Source of the DNA: a virus
Length of the DNA: 22,237 bases
Direction: 5' to 3' (one strand)
Virus record (IMG/VR): IMGVR_UViG_3300049157_000043
Span: 1 to 22,237 of that record
Part shown: one piece after another, positions 6,001 through 12,927 of the stretch
Numbering within the stretch: the stretch's first letter is position 1
Layout: each line of letters begins with the position of its first letter
Made by a program: the position numbers and the translations under genes
Notes under the pieces: model-generated
Database searches by the model: none
What the model was told of the DNA's origin: nothing
Seen by the model: only the letters and a program-made list of their open reading frames with translations

Positions 6001-6025
6001 AGAGGGGCTTTATGCCCCTCTTCTT
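6001..6025 (+). terminator. Probable rho-independent terminator
   Basis: A perfect 8-bp GC-rich stem, AGAGGGGC (6001-6008) with GCCCCTCT (6014-6021), loop TTTAT, then TCTTATA. It lies in the 55-base gap after the membrane/lipoprotein cassette. The T-run is short, so termination may be partial. Confidence 0.65.
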
Positions 6026-6044
6026 ATACACAACAAGGAAGATC

Positions 6045-6239
6045 ATGGCACGTTTATCATTATCATTAGAAGAGAAAACAGCAGAGTTGCTGGCTAAAAA
6101 TATCCCTATAGGTGTACGAAGTGCAGTGATTGATGAACTGATCTGTATGATATCAAATGAGATTGAGAAGAACGGACCTGGAGTTATCGGATTAATCTTA
6201 GCAGGATCATGCCAGATTGAAGTATCACTAAAGGAGTGA
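6045..6239 (+). CDS. Small ribbon-helix-helix-like protein, 64 aa
   Basis: ATG at 6045 with AAGGAAG at 6035-6041; the frame extends back to an ATG at 6012, but that lies inside the terminator loop and is not used. The protein begins with a strand (ARLSLSLEE), then a helix (KTAELLAKN), then IPIGVRSAVIDELICMISNEIE. This strand-helix-helix pattern with GxRS at the turn resembles ribbon-helix-helix DNA-binding proteins. The C-terminal part (GVIGLILAGSCQIEV) is hydrophobic and may be a packing strand. A regulatory role is inferred. It is the first gene after the terminator, though I saw no clear promoter. Confidence 0.5.
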   Translation: MARLSLSLEEKTAELLAKNIPIGVRSAVIDELICMISNEIEKNGPGVIGLILAGSCQIEVSLKE

Positions 6240-6499
6240 TACAAGAAAAGAGGACCGTAAAAATTGCGGGTATCTATATGAGAGCAAAAGATGTAAAGAA
6301 ACCCATCAGGGAATTTAATCAAAAAGAATTAGATGACTACGTGAATTATTTAAGATATCTAAGAACAATACAAGAAACTACTACGAAAGCAGTAAAGAGA
6401 AAAAAGACTGCAAAGAATACAGAGAATAAACTTGATCAGCTGTTAAAATCCATGACAGATGAACAAAGAGAACAGTTCTTGGAGAAACACCTTGGTTGA
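6236..6499 (+). CDS. Small basic helical protein, 87 aa
   Basis: The frame opens with GTG at 6236, overlapping the previous stop by 4 bases. The AAGGAG at 6231-6236 is too close to serve this GTG, so translation may start by coupling or at the in-frame ATG at 6278. The product is highly charged and helical, with KRKKTAKNTENK in the middle and SMTDEQREQFLEKHLG at the end. No domain is recognised. A nucleic-acid-binding or adaptor role would fit the charge pattern, but this is only suggestion. Confidence 0.55.
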   Translation: MIQEKRTVKIAGIYMRAKDVKKPIREFNQKELDDYVNYLRYLRTIQETTTKAVKRKKTAKNTENKLDQLLKSMTDEQREQFLEKHLG

Positions 6500-6698
6500 A
6501 ATTTACCAGACGTCAGTAAGTCAAGGCGTCGATGGTGACGAAATCTTTTGGTTTCCTCTGTTCTATGTATTTTACAATGGAAAGCGTATGAGGACATGTT
6601 TGTCTATGAATAAAGCATACCAGTGCGCAGAAGAATTACAGAAGAAAGACAATCACCCTTTTATGCTTATAACCAGAGGTCCTAATGCAAATATCTAA
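6492..6698 (+). CDS. Hypothetical protein, 68 aa
   Basis: The best start is a TTG at 6492, seven bases after a GGAG site at 6481-6484; the frame is open further upstream to 6459 but would run through the preceding gene. The protein has an aromatic beta core (DEIFWFPLFYVFYNGKRM) and a helix (MNKAYQCAEELQKK), ending with FMLITRGPNANI. It overlaps neighbours at both ends. No family is recognised; it looks like a small alpha/beta protein. Confidence 0.5.
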   Translation: MVEIYQTSVSQGVDGDEIFWFPLFYVFYNGKRMRTCLSMNKAYQCAEELQKKDNHPFMLITRGPNANI

Positions 6699-8004
6699 AG
6701 TAAAGATAGAAAGTATAAAAATAAATGATCGCTTCAGGAAGGACATGGGGAACTTAGATGAACTCGCACTATCGATTCAAAGCAAAGGGCTTATACAGCC
6801 AATTACTATTGACACTGAGCACAATTTGTTGGCGGGCGGAAGGCGGCTTACGGCATGTCAGATTGTGGGCTTATCAACGGTGCCTTGCATCATCAGAGAG
6901 ACGGAGGATGAACTTGATGCAAAGGAAATAGAACTTTTTGAAAACATACATAGAAAGGATATGGAATGGCATGAGCAGGCAGAACTAACATCACGTATTC
7001 ACGCCCTGATGCAAGAAAAACACGCTGATAAATATGGAAAGTTATCTTGGAAGAACAATGATACAGCAAAATTACTAGGTAAGAGTGAAAGTGCTGTACG
7101 CCTGGACGTAGAAATGTCCAAAATGGTAGAGGTTCTTCCAGATCTAAAGAATGAAAAGAAAGCATCAGATGCCAGGAGGAAATATAACAGACTGATTGAA
7201 AACCAAATAGTACAAGAAGCCTTAACTGAAGCAAAAAGCAAAGGCAAAGCACAAAGAATAACATTTGCTAATTCTCATTATATGATAGGTGATTCTCTGC
7301 CGGCTATGTTGGCTCAAGGTAAGCATGTTAGCGAAGGAACTCGCGCAGGTGCACACTTTGCAGAGGTAGATCCGCCCTACGCTATTGCTCTAGATGAAAT
7401 GAATGCCAATAAAAATAAACTGGGTCTTGACGAGTATCACGAAATCCCTTCGTCAGATTATCCTGAGTTTATGAAGTACACAACTGCATTAGTTTACAAA
7501 TGCCTGGCTAAGGATGCATTCTGTGTGTGGTGGCATGGACCATCATGGCATGAACTAGTAAGAACAAGCCTGCTGAATGCCGGTTTCAAGCTAGATCCTA
7601 TCCCAGGGATATGGTACAAATCTAATACTGGCGCTGCATCTATGGCACCTAACACACATCTAGCCCGTAATTACGAACCTTTTTTCATTGCAAGAAAAGG
7701 TACACCTCAACTTAGAAAGCCCGGTCGTAGTAATGTATTCGATTTCCAGGGTGTAAGTCCAACTGCCCGGATACATGCTACTGAAAGACCCGTCACTCTA
7801 ATTCGAGAAATCCTAACGACATTTACTGGTCCTAAGCACACAATCATATGTCCTTTCCTAGGAAGCGGAAATACAATAATAGCTGCTTATCACGAAGGTA
7901 TGAATTGTTATGGCTGGGACTTGTCTGAAGAAATGAAATCTCACTTCCTTACCCGTGTACAGAAAGAGTTTCCAGATGACTTCACCCCCGAATTCAAGGG
8001 ATAA
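6685..8004 (+). CDS. ParB-domain/DNA methyltransferase fusion, 439 aa
   Basis: Residues 1-95 form a ParB/Srx-type N-terminal domain: LLAGGRRLTAC at 48-58 matches the ParB box and ENIHRKDMEWHEQA at 86-99 matches box 2. Residues about 118-150 (NDTAKLLGKSESAVRLDVEMS) look like a helix-turn-helix. Residues about 190-425 are an N4/N6 amino-methyltransferase domain: DPPY at 229-232 (catalytic motif IV), then PFLGSGNT at 390-397 (SAM-binding motif I), the order of beta-class enzymes. Such ParB-MTase proteins occur in many phages and plasmids and probably protect phage DNA from restriction. No matching restriction gene is present. The target site is unknown. ATG at 6685. Confidence 0.88.
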   Translation: MQISKVKIESIKINDRFRKDMGNLDELALSIQSKGLIQPITIDTEHNLLAGGRRLTACQIVGLSTVPCIIRETEDELDAKEIELFENIHRKDMEWHEQAELTSRIHALMQEKHADKYGKLSWKNNDTAKLLGKSESAVRLDVEMSKMVEVLPDLKNEKKASDARRKYNRLIENQIVQEALTEAKSKGKAQRITFANSHYMIGDSLPAMLAQGKHVSEGTRAGAHFAEVDPPYAIALDEMNANKNKLGLDEYHEIPSSDYPEFMKYTTALVYKCLAKDAFCVWWHGPSWHELVRTSLLNAGFKLDPIPGIWYKSNTGAASMAPNTHLARNYEPFFIARKGTPQLRKPGRSNVFDFQGVSPTARIHATERPVTLIREILTTFTGPKHTIICPFLGSGNTIIAAYHEGMNCYGWDLSEEMKSHFLTRVQKEFPDDFTPEFKG

Positions 8005-8236
8005 AAAGGCATTCACTGAGGTAAATCCCGGCGACAAAGTTTGTTTCTTCTCAAATGATGGGAATGAAGCAGTGCTGGGAATTATAAAGACTGTAGCTAA
8101 ACTAGGCCCAGAAAGGGAAGGACTTTTAAATCTCAGCTATAAATGCATACGTTATGAATTCGAGATTATAGCTACAACAAGTCCTCAAGGATACAAGGAC
8201 ATGGGAAAGTCAATCATTACTGAGGTAAAACTATGA
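7976..8236 (+). CDS. Hypothetical protein, 86 aa
   Basis: ATG at 7976 overlaps the methyltransferase gene by 29 bases, with a purine site AGAAAGAG just upstream; a GTG at 7955 in the same frame is a weaker alternative. The sequence alternates short strands: NPGDKVCFFSN, AVLGIIKTVAKLG, YKCIRYEFEIIATT, SIITEVKL. This is compatible with a small beta barrel of SH3/KOW-like size. No catalytic motif is visible and the family is not recognised. Co-translation with the methyltransferase is suggested by the overlap. Confidence 0.55.
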   Translation: MTSPPNSRDKKAFTEVNPGDKVCFFSNDGNEAVLGIIKTVAKLGPEREGLLNLSYKCIRYEFEIIATTSPQGYKDMGKSIITEVKL

Positions 8237-8292
8237 CAACTGGAAAAAGCAACTATGCTTGAATGGCTTGCAATGGATAAGGATCTAATGTG

Positions 8293-8709
8293 ATGGTTTC
8301 TGTAGAAGCTTTGATTGGTTCTGTCGAGAAGGTCAAAACATTTGAGAAGAAAGTGAGCAAGGGTATGAAAATAACTCTGTGTGGAAGCGGACGTTTCTGG
8401 GATGACTTTGATGTTTATGAGTCAGAGCTTAGCAGAGCAGGACACATTGTATACATACTCGGAGATCGTCTTGTAAACTATACAAACCATACATCTGTAC
8501 CTGAAGATGAACATCTTGAACATAAAGAAACACTTGATCTTGTTCATCTTGCTAAGATCATGAATAGTGATTGCGTCGTTGTTGTTCGTGGAAATGAATA
8601 CATCGGAGAAAGCACAAGAAGAGAAATTAAATGGGCTAGGATTCTCGGCAAATCTGTATACATGAACCTAGATAATTTCTGTAGACATATTGCTTCTGCA
8701 ACATTTTAG
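8293..8709 (+). CDS. Nucleoside 2-deoxyribosyltransferase-like protein, 138 aa
   Basis: Residues 25-34 (MKITLCGSGR) and 90-120 (MNSDCVVVVRGNEYIG, then ESTRREIKWARILGK) match the NDT/DUF4406-like fold: the CGS-x-RF nucleotide-binding loop, the D-x-VVVV strand, and the G-E-S-T-R-R-E-I helix that carries the candidate catalytic Glu106. NDTs swap bases between deoxynucleosides or hydrolyse the glycosidic bond. A role in salvage or in making modified nucleotides is possible but not shown. ATG at 8293 has AAGGAT at 8278-8283; an in-frame GTG at 8290 and ATG at 8365 are alternatives, the latter starting where the family usually starts. Confidence 0.65.
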   Translation: MVSVEALIGSVEKVKTFEKKVSKGMKITLCGSGRFWDDFDVYESELSRAGHIVYILGDRLVNYTNHTSVPEDEHLEHKETLDLVHLAKIMNSDCVVVVRGNEYIGESTRREIKWARILGKSVYMNLDNFCRHIASATF

Positions 8710-8730
8710 AAGAAATGAAAGAGCAAAAAG

Positions 8731-9744
8731 ATGCCTTATGCTCCTGAGGGGAATTTACACACGGCAGAAATAGTATTTGTCGGGGAAGCTCCTGCAAAGT
8801 ATGAGATTATGTACGGCAATCCTTTGTCAGGTCCAAGTGGATGGGTATTCGATGACTGCTTGGACGCCGCCAACATTAGTCGTTCAACGTGCTATATAAC
8901 AAATGTCTTTGATTTCATGGTAACAAAAGATGATCAAAAAAATATCTTGGATCGTGACAAAAATATACTTTATAAACCAAGAAGCGGCTTCACGGAAAAA
9001 GGCAAGATACATATAGATCGCTTGATGGATGAGCTGCAAGAATCAAAAGCAGATGTTATATGTACTCTCGGAAACCCCGCACTTGAAGCCTTGACTGGGC
9101 GGCGCGGTATCTTTAAGTGGCGGGGTTCTATACTTAATTCCAGTATTCTGCCTGGAAGGAAAGTTGTGCCTACTATACACCCTGCAAATTCCTTACACGG
9201 ACAATATATAAACAGATACTACATACGAAGTGATTTTAAGAGAGTTAAAAAGCAATCTGAATTTCCTGATATCAGGCGGCCCCCTTACAAACTCAGACTA
9301 TTCCCATCCTTTATTGAATGCATATCATTCTTGAATTATTTACTAAAAGACAAGCCACAAGTATCTGTAGACATTGAAGTCTCACATAGACAAGTAAGTA
9401 GAATATCTTATGGCTGGTCAGAGTATGAAAGTATCAGTATCCCTCACGGAGAAGCCGGCTGGAATTTTGAAGAAGAAAAGTTATTATGGCTGAAAACTGC
9501 TGAAGTACTTGAAGATCCGGATATCCCTAAGATAATGCAGAATGGTATATTTGATATACAATTCCTTATGTCAACACACCACATTCATGTCCCGATTTCT
9601 TCTATTAATGACACTATGTATGCACATCACATAGTGTATCCAGACTTTAGGGCGGGCCTGGCATCTATGACAGCCACATACACAGAGCAGCCTTACTATA
9701 AAGACATGATCAAACATGGTCCTATAGATAAAGAAGATGGATAA
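8731..9744 (+). CDS. Uracil-DNA glycosylase-like domain fused to a 3'-5' exonuclease domain (front part of a split DNA polymerase A)
   Basis: Residues 11-170 match the UDG family 4/5 fold: GEAPAKYE at 18-25, GNPLSGPSGWVFDD, TNVFDF at 57-62, CTLGNPALEAL and TIHPANS at 148-154. The N-terminal Fe-S Cys motif of family 4 is absent. Residues 205-337 form a DnaQ-like exonuclease: VDIE at 213-216 (Exo I), NGIFDIQF at 271-278 (Exo II), and NDTMYAHH. The protein ends after PYYKDM, before the Exo III Tyr-x3-Asp, which instead appears at the start of the polymerase ORF (YSCLD). So this is the N-terminal part of a UDG-exo-Pol chain, divided by a 458-base insertion. Assembly of the halves is inferred. Confidence 0.85.
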   Translation: MPYAPEGNLHTAEIVFVGEAPAKYEIMYGNPLSGPSGWVFDDCLDAANISRSTCYITNVFDFMVTKDDQKNILDRDKNILYKPRSGFTEKGKIHIDRLMDELQESKADVICTLGNPALEALTGRRGIFKWRGSILNSSILPGRKVVPTIHPANSLHGQYINRYYIRSDFKRVKKQSEFPDIRRPPYKLRLFPSFIECISFLNYLLKDKPQVSVDIEVSHRQVSRISYGWSEYESISIPHGEAGWNFEEEKLLWLKTAEVLEDPDIPKIMQNGIFDIQFLMSTHHIHVPISSINDTMYAHHIVYPDFRAGLASMTATYTEQPYYKDMIKHGPIDKEDG

Positions 9745-9753
9745 CACACCGGT

Positions 9754-9927
9754 ATGAAAACAAGAATCTCCGCCGTCAAACGTGCTAAGTTAATACAGAA
9801 AAGATATCAACGTGACCTAATGTTTGCAAAAACAACGTACGGTAATAAGCAAGAAGTATTTGACATAGGAATCTTTTTAGCAATAATAATAGGCTTAGGA
9901 ACATTCTTAGCGTTATGGCCAAGCTAG
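9754..9927 (+). CDS. Small membrane protein within the polymerase-splitting insertion, 57 aa
   Basis: ATG at 9754, ten bases after the stop of the exonuclease ORF, running to TAG at 9925-9927. The N-terminal half is basic (KTRISAVKRAKLIQKRYQRD). Residues 37-55 (FDIGIFLAIIIGLGTFLAL) form a clear transmembrane helix near the C-terminus. The ribosome site is weak. A membrane protein inside a replication operon is unusual and no family is recognised. Its stop overlaps the next start by 13 bases. Confidence 0.5.
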   Translation: MKTRISAVKRAKLIQKRYQRDLMFAKTTYGNKQEVFDIGIFLAIIIGLGTFLALWPS

Positions 9928-10199
9928 TAAGAGCCTTCGGGGTATATAACCAGGAGCTGTCTAAGAAATTGCCTTCTGATATGTTTCAGTTAATAAAGAC
10001 TTTAGAGGAAAAGCTTTGTCGTTATAATATGGGAATCTATATACGCATCGGAATAAATGATCACAGAAAAAGATGTGTGATATGTAACAAGATATTCACA
10101 GCGCACAGAACGACAGAGATAACATGTAAGGATAAGGAATGTATGACTGCCAGGAAAAGACAAAGAGACAGAAGAAACAAACTAATATATAGGAGTTAA
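9915..10199 (+). CDS. Zinc-finger protein within the polymerase-splitting insertion, 94 aa
   Basis: ATG at 9915, overlapping the upstream small gene. The N-terminal half is helical (YNQELSKKLPSDMFQLIKTL). The C-terminal half holds RCVICNKIFTAHR, then TCKDKECMTARKRQRDRRNK: a C-x2-C and a C-x4-C pair, followed by a basic tail. This motif is common in phage HNH-endonuclease-associated and ribbon-type DNA-binding proteins, but the HNH catalytic core is not visible. It is in the same frame as the polymerase ORF, separated by one TAA at 10197-10199. A role in insertion mobility or replication is speculative. Confidence 0.65.
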   Translation: MAKLVRAFGVYNQELSKKLPSDMFQLIKTLEEKLCRYNMGIYIRIGINDHRKRCVICNKIFTAHRTTEITCKDKECMTARKRQRDRRNKLIYRS

Positions 10200-10202
10200 A
10201 AG

Positions 10203-11708
10203 TTGAATACAAACGAGGCAAATGCCAAATACAGCTGCTTAGATGGCGTAGTAACTTATGAAATCTGGAAAAAGATAAGCCCAGACATACATAAACAAGG
10301 TCATGACTATAGCTATGACCAAGTTATCAAACTTATCAAGCCCTTAAGTTTCATGATGACAAGAGGATTGAGAGTAGACAGGGAAGCTTTGAAAGAAACA
10401 CATGAAAAAGTATCTCTTGATATTGACGAGAAAAGCGAAGAACTAACAAAGCTATGCGGCATATCTCTGAATCCTGGAAGTCCAAAGCAGATGCAACAAT
10501 ACTTCTACGGTATTCTCGGTTTGCCTATTTATACAAAAAAAGGGAAAGCAACAACAGATGATAAAGCTCTGGCTAGAATTGTCCGTAAAGGTGGACGTGG
10601 ATCAAAGGAAGCTAAACTATGTCAAGAAATTCGAAGACTTAGAAAACTCAAATCTTCCTATCTAGACGTTACAGTTGATGAAGACAATAGAATTAGATGC
10701 TTCTATAAGCCGCGCGGTACAAGAAACGGTAGAACATCTAGTGCTCAAACTATCTTCGGAACTGGACTCAATCTCCAAAACCTAGATCCTCGTTTTAAGA
10801 GCTTTATAGTTCCAGATGAGGGATATGTCTTTTTTGAGATGGATAAGCGGCAAGCTGAATGGGTGGTGACGGCCTATGTCAGCGGTGACGGGCAGATGAT
10901 TGCCGCCGTAGAAAGTAAAGAGGATATCCATGCACGTACAGCATCTCTAATCACTGGATTGCCGGTCGACATCATATTACGTGAATCTAAGATCGTCGGA
11001 CACCATACTGATCCCGATACTATCCTCGAACTCAGGCGCACTAACATCCCTGAAATTGAAGATCTTGCGATATTCTTACCTCGTATATTCTCCTGTAGGC
11101 AAGCCGGAAAGAAATCTAATCACGCACTGAATTATATAATGATGTTTAGGCGATTTGCACTTGAGAATGAAATCCCAGAAGATGATGCAAAAAAGATTGT
11201 AGCCGGCTATCATAGGAGTTATCCAGGACTTGAATTATGGTACGACAGAATTAAGACAGAACTGTCAAAGGATCGCATACTGACAAATTGTTTCGGGCGC
11301 AGTAGACGTTTCCTAAACGAATGGTCTGATGATCTGATCCGTGATGCCGTGTCTTTTATTCCACAAAGTACTGTCGCTGATATCAAGAATGAGGCACTAA
11401 TCAAGATATATGATGATGAAGAAGACTTCATGTACAAAATAGATCTGATGGCTGAAGTTCATGATAGCATACTCATGCAGTATCCAATCAATAACTGGCT
11501 AGACATGGCAAAGGCAGTATTACGCTGCCGTGATTATATGAACCCTGTTATGACTTACAGCGCAAGGAGTTTTAAAATTGGTACTGATATGAAAATAGGA
11601 ACTTCTTGGGGTGGAGGAGATATGATGGATGTCTCTATTACTGACAACATAATGGAACTGGCAGATAGGTTGGAGACCTCCTATGCAAAGCTCAAGGAAG
11701 CTACATGA
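10203..11708 (+). CDS. Family A DNA polymerase, C-terminal part (split from its exonuclease), 501 aa
   Basis: TTG start at 10203, seven bases after AGGAG at 10191-10195. Residues 1-20 carry the Exo III element YSCLD (Tyr10, Asp14), which belongs to the exonuclease domain of the upstream ORF. The polymerase domain follows: TRNGRTSS (thumb/palm) at 173-180, motif A FEMDKRQAEWV with Asp214 and Glu219, motif B RQAGKKSNHALNYI with Arg299 and Lys303, and motif C VHDSI with His420 and Asp421. In motif B the residue at the place of E. coli Phe762 is His307. Family A polymerases of this size replicate phage DNA. The following helicase gene overlaps by 26 bases. Confidence 0.88.
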   Translation: MNTNEANAKYSCLDGVVTYEIWKKISPDIHKQGHDYSYDQVIKLIKPLSFMMTRGLRVDREALKETHEKVSLDIDEKSEELTKLCGISLNPGSPKQMQQYFYGILGLPIYTKKGKATTDDKALARIVRKGGRGSKEAKLCQEIRRLRKLKSSYLDVTVDEDNRIRCFYKPRGTRNGRTSSAQTIFGTGLNLQNLDPRFKSFIVPDEGYVFFEMDKRQAEWVVTAYVSGDGQMIAAVESKEDIHARTASLITGLPVDIILRESKIVGHHTDPDTILELRRTNIPEIEDLAIFLPRIFSCRQAGKKSNHALNYIMMFRRFALENEIPEDDAKKIVAGYHRSYPGLELWYDRIKTELSKDRILTNCFGRSRRFLNEWSDDLIRDAVSFIPQSTVADIKNEALIKIYDDEEDFMYKIDLMAEVHDSILMQYPINNWLDMAKAVLRCRDYMNPVMTYSARSFKIGTDMKIGTSWGGGDMMDVSITDNIMELADRLETSYAKLKEAT

Positions 11709-12927
11709 TTGGTTAAGTGGATACCTTGAGTACACAGAAGGAACTGAATCACCATTAGCATATCATATATGGACAGGGATCACACTCATTGCAGGGACTT
11801 TAAAAAGAAGAACTTTCATACATGCAGGAATGGAAGGGAAGATATATCCTAACTTATATACCATACTAATAGGGCCATCCGGACAAGCTAGAAAAGGATC
11901 CGCCCTGAATTGTGCCACCCCTTTTATACAAGAATCTGGAATATCTATGCCATCTAATGCCATCACTACCGAGGCACTTATCAAACATGTAGTGAATTCT
12001 TCTAGTAACTTTAATAATGGCGAAGGCCAGATTGAATGGATGTGTCCTGTTACAATAATAAGCGGAGAATTGGGTGTCTTACTTGGTCAACACGATATAA
12101 AGTTTCTGGTTACTTTAACTGATTGGTATGACAGTAAAGACAGCTGGGGATATGAAACTAGAGGTAGAGGAAAGGAAAAGATCTCTGGCGTGTGTGTTAC
12201 TATGTTAGGAGCACTTGCTCCTGATTGGTTGCCATCCATGCTACCAGATGAAGCAGTAGGAGGTGGATGGTCTTCCCGTGTTATATTTATAGTTGAAGAT
12301 AAGAAAAGACAGATCATACCTTTCAGTCCAGTGCCTGACTTGTTATTGCAAGAAAAGCTGATACATGACATAAGTATGATAAGTAACTTAACTGGAAAAT
12401 TTGAATGGGGAGAGGGAGCAGAAGAAGCCTATGGTAAATGGTACGAGACTTATGAGACAGAATGGAACGCGGGAAATCCTCCTATACCACATCCAAAGTT
12501 TGAAGGTTACTGTGGAAGACGAGGGACACATCTTAGAAAGGTAGCCATGTGTCTGTCAGCATCAAGAGGAGATGATTTAATAATTCACTTAGAAGATTTC
12601 CGACGCGCAGTAAAAATACTCGAAGCTGCCGAAAAGAAAATGCCTAGGGCATTCGCAGGCATGGGGAGGTCAGACATATCTGTTAATACAGATCTAGTTT
12701 TATCCTGGATAAAGACTAAGGGTAAAGTAAAAAGATCTTATTTACTCAAACGGATATATGAAGACGTAGACATGTATACACTTGAAAGGATAGAACTAAT
12801 TCTGTCTGCAATGAAGGTAATAGAAATCATAGATCATCCAAATGAGAATGATAAAACATACAGGTTTATTGGCGCTGAGTCGCTCGTTTCTTCTCAACTG
12901 CCCAGTGATGAGCAAAAAGACCATTAG
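11683..12927 (+). CDS. DUF3987-like phage replicative helicase/ATPase, 414 aa
   Basis: ATG at 11683 (MQSSRKLHDWLSGYLEY) with GGAGACC at 11671-11677. The protein has the DUF3987 layout: helical start, a P-loop variant GPSGQARKGS at 64-73, a D-W-Y-D-S strand around 150-156, and PDEAVGGGWSSRVIFIVE, the Gly-Gly-Gly/Ser-Arg element typical of this family. The C-terminal third is helical with a winged-helix-like end (KGKVKRSYLLKRIYEDVD). DUF3987 proteins stand in for replicative helicases in many phages and follow polymerases. The Walker A has Lys-Gly-Ser rather than Gly-Lys-Ser/Thr, as in some family members. The last 62 bases overlap the end of the late operon on the other strand. Confidence 0.78.
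   Translation: MQSSRKLHDWLSGYLEYTEGTESPLAYHIWTGITLIAGTLKRRTFIHAGMEGKIYPNLYTILIGPSGQARKGSALNCATPFIQESGISMPSNAITTEALIKHVVNSSSNFNNGEGQIEWMCPVTIISGELGVLLGQHDIKFLVTLTDWYDSKDSWGYETRGRGKEKISGVCVTMLGALAPDWLPSMLPDEAVGGGWSSRVIFIVEDKKRQIIPFSPVPDLLLQEKLIHDISMISNLTGKFEWGEGAEEAYGKWYETYETEWNAGNPPIPHPKFEGYCGRRGTHLRKVAMCLSASRGDDLIIHLEDFRRAVKILEAAEKKMPRAFAGMGRSDISVNTDLVLSWIKTKGKVKRSYLLKRIYEDVDMYTLERIELILSAMKVIEIIDHPNENDKTYRFIGAESLVSSQLPSDEQKDH

Noticed and set aside
8255-8293. A 12-codon ORF (MLEWLAMDKDLM) just before the deoxyribosyltransferase-like gene, possibly a leader peptide.
   Set aside because: Too short to support, with no attenuator structure seen; may be chance or a gene remnant.
9745-10202. Group I intron interrupting the polymerase gene.
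   Set aside because: I could not find a convincing catalytic core, and the downstream ORF has its own AGGAG and TTG start; a covariance search is needed to close this.
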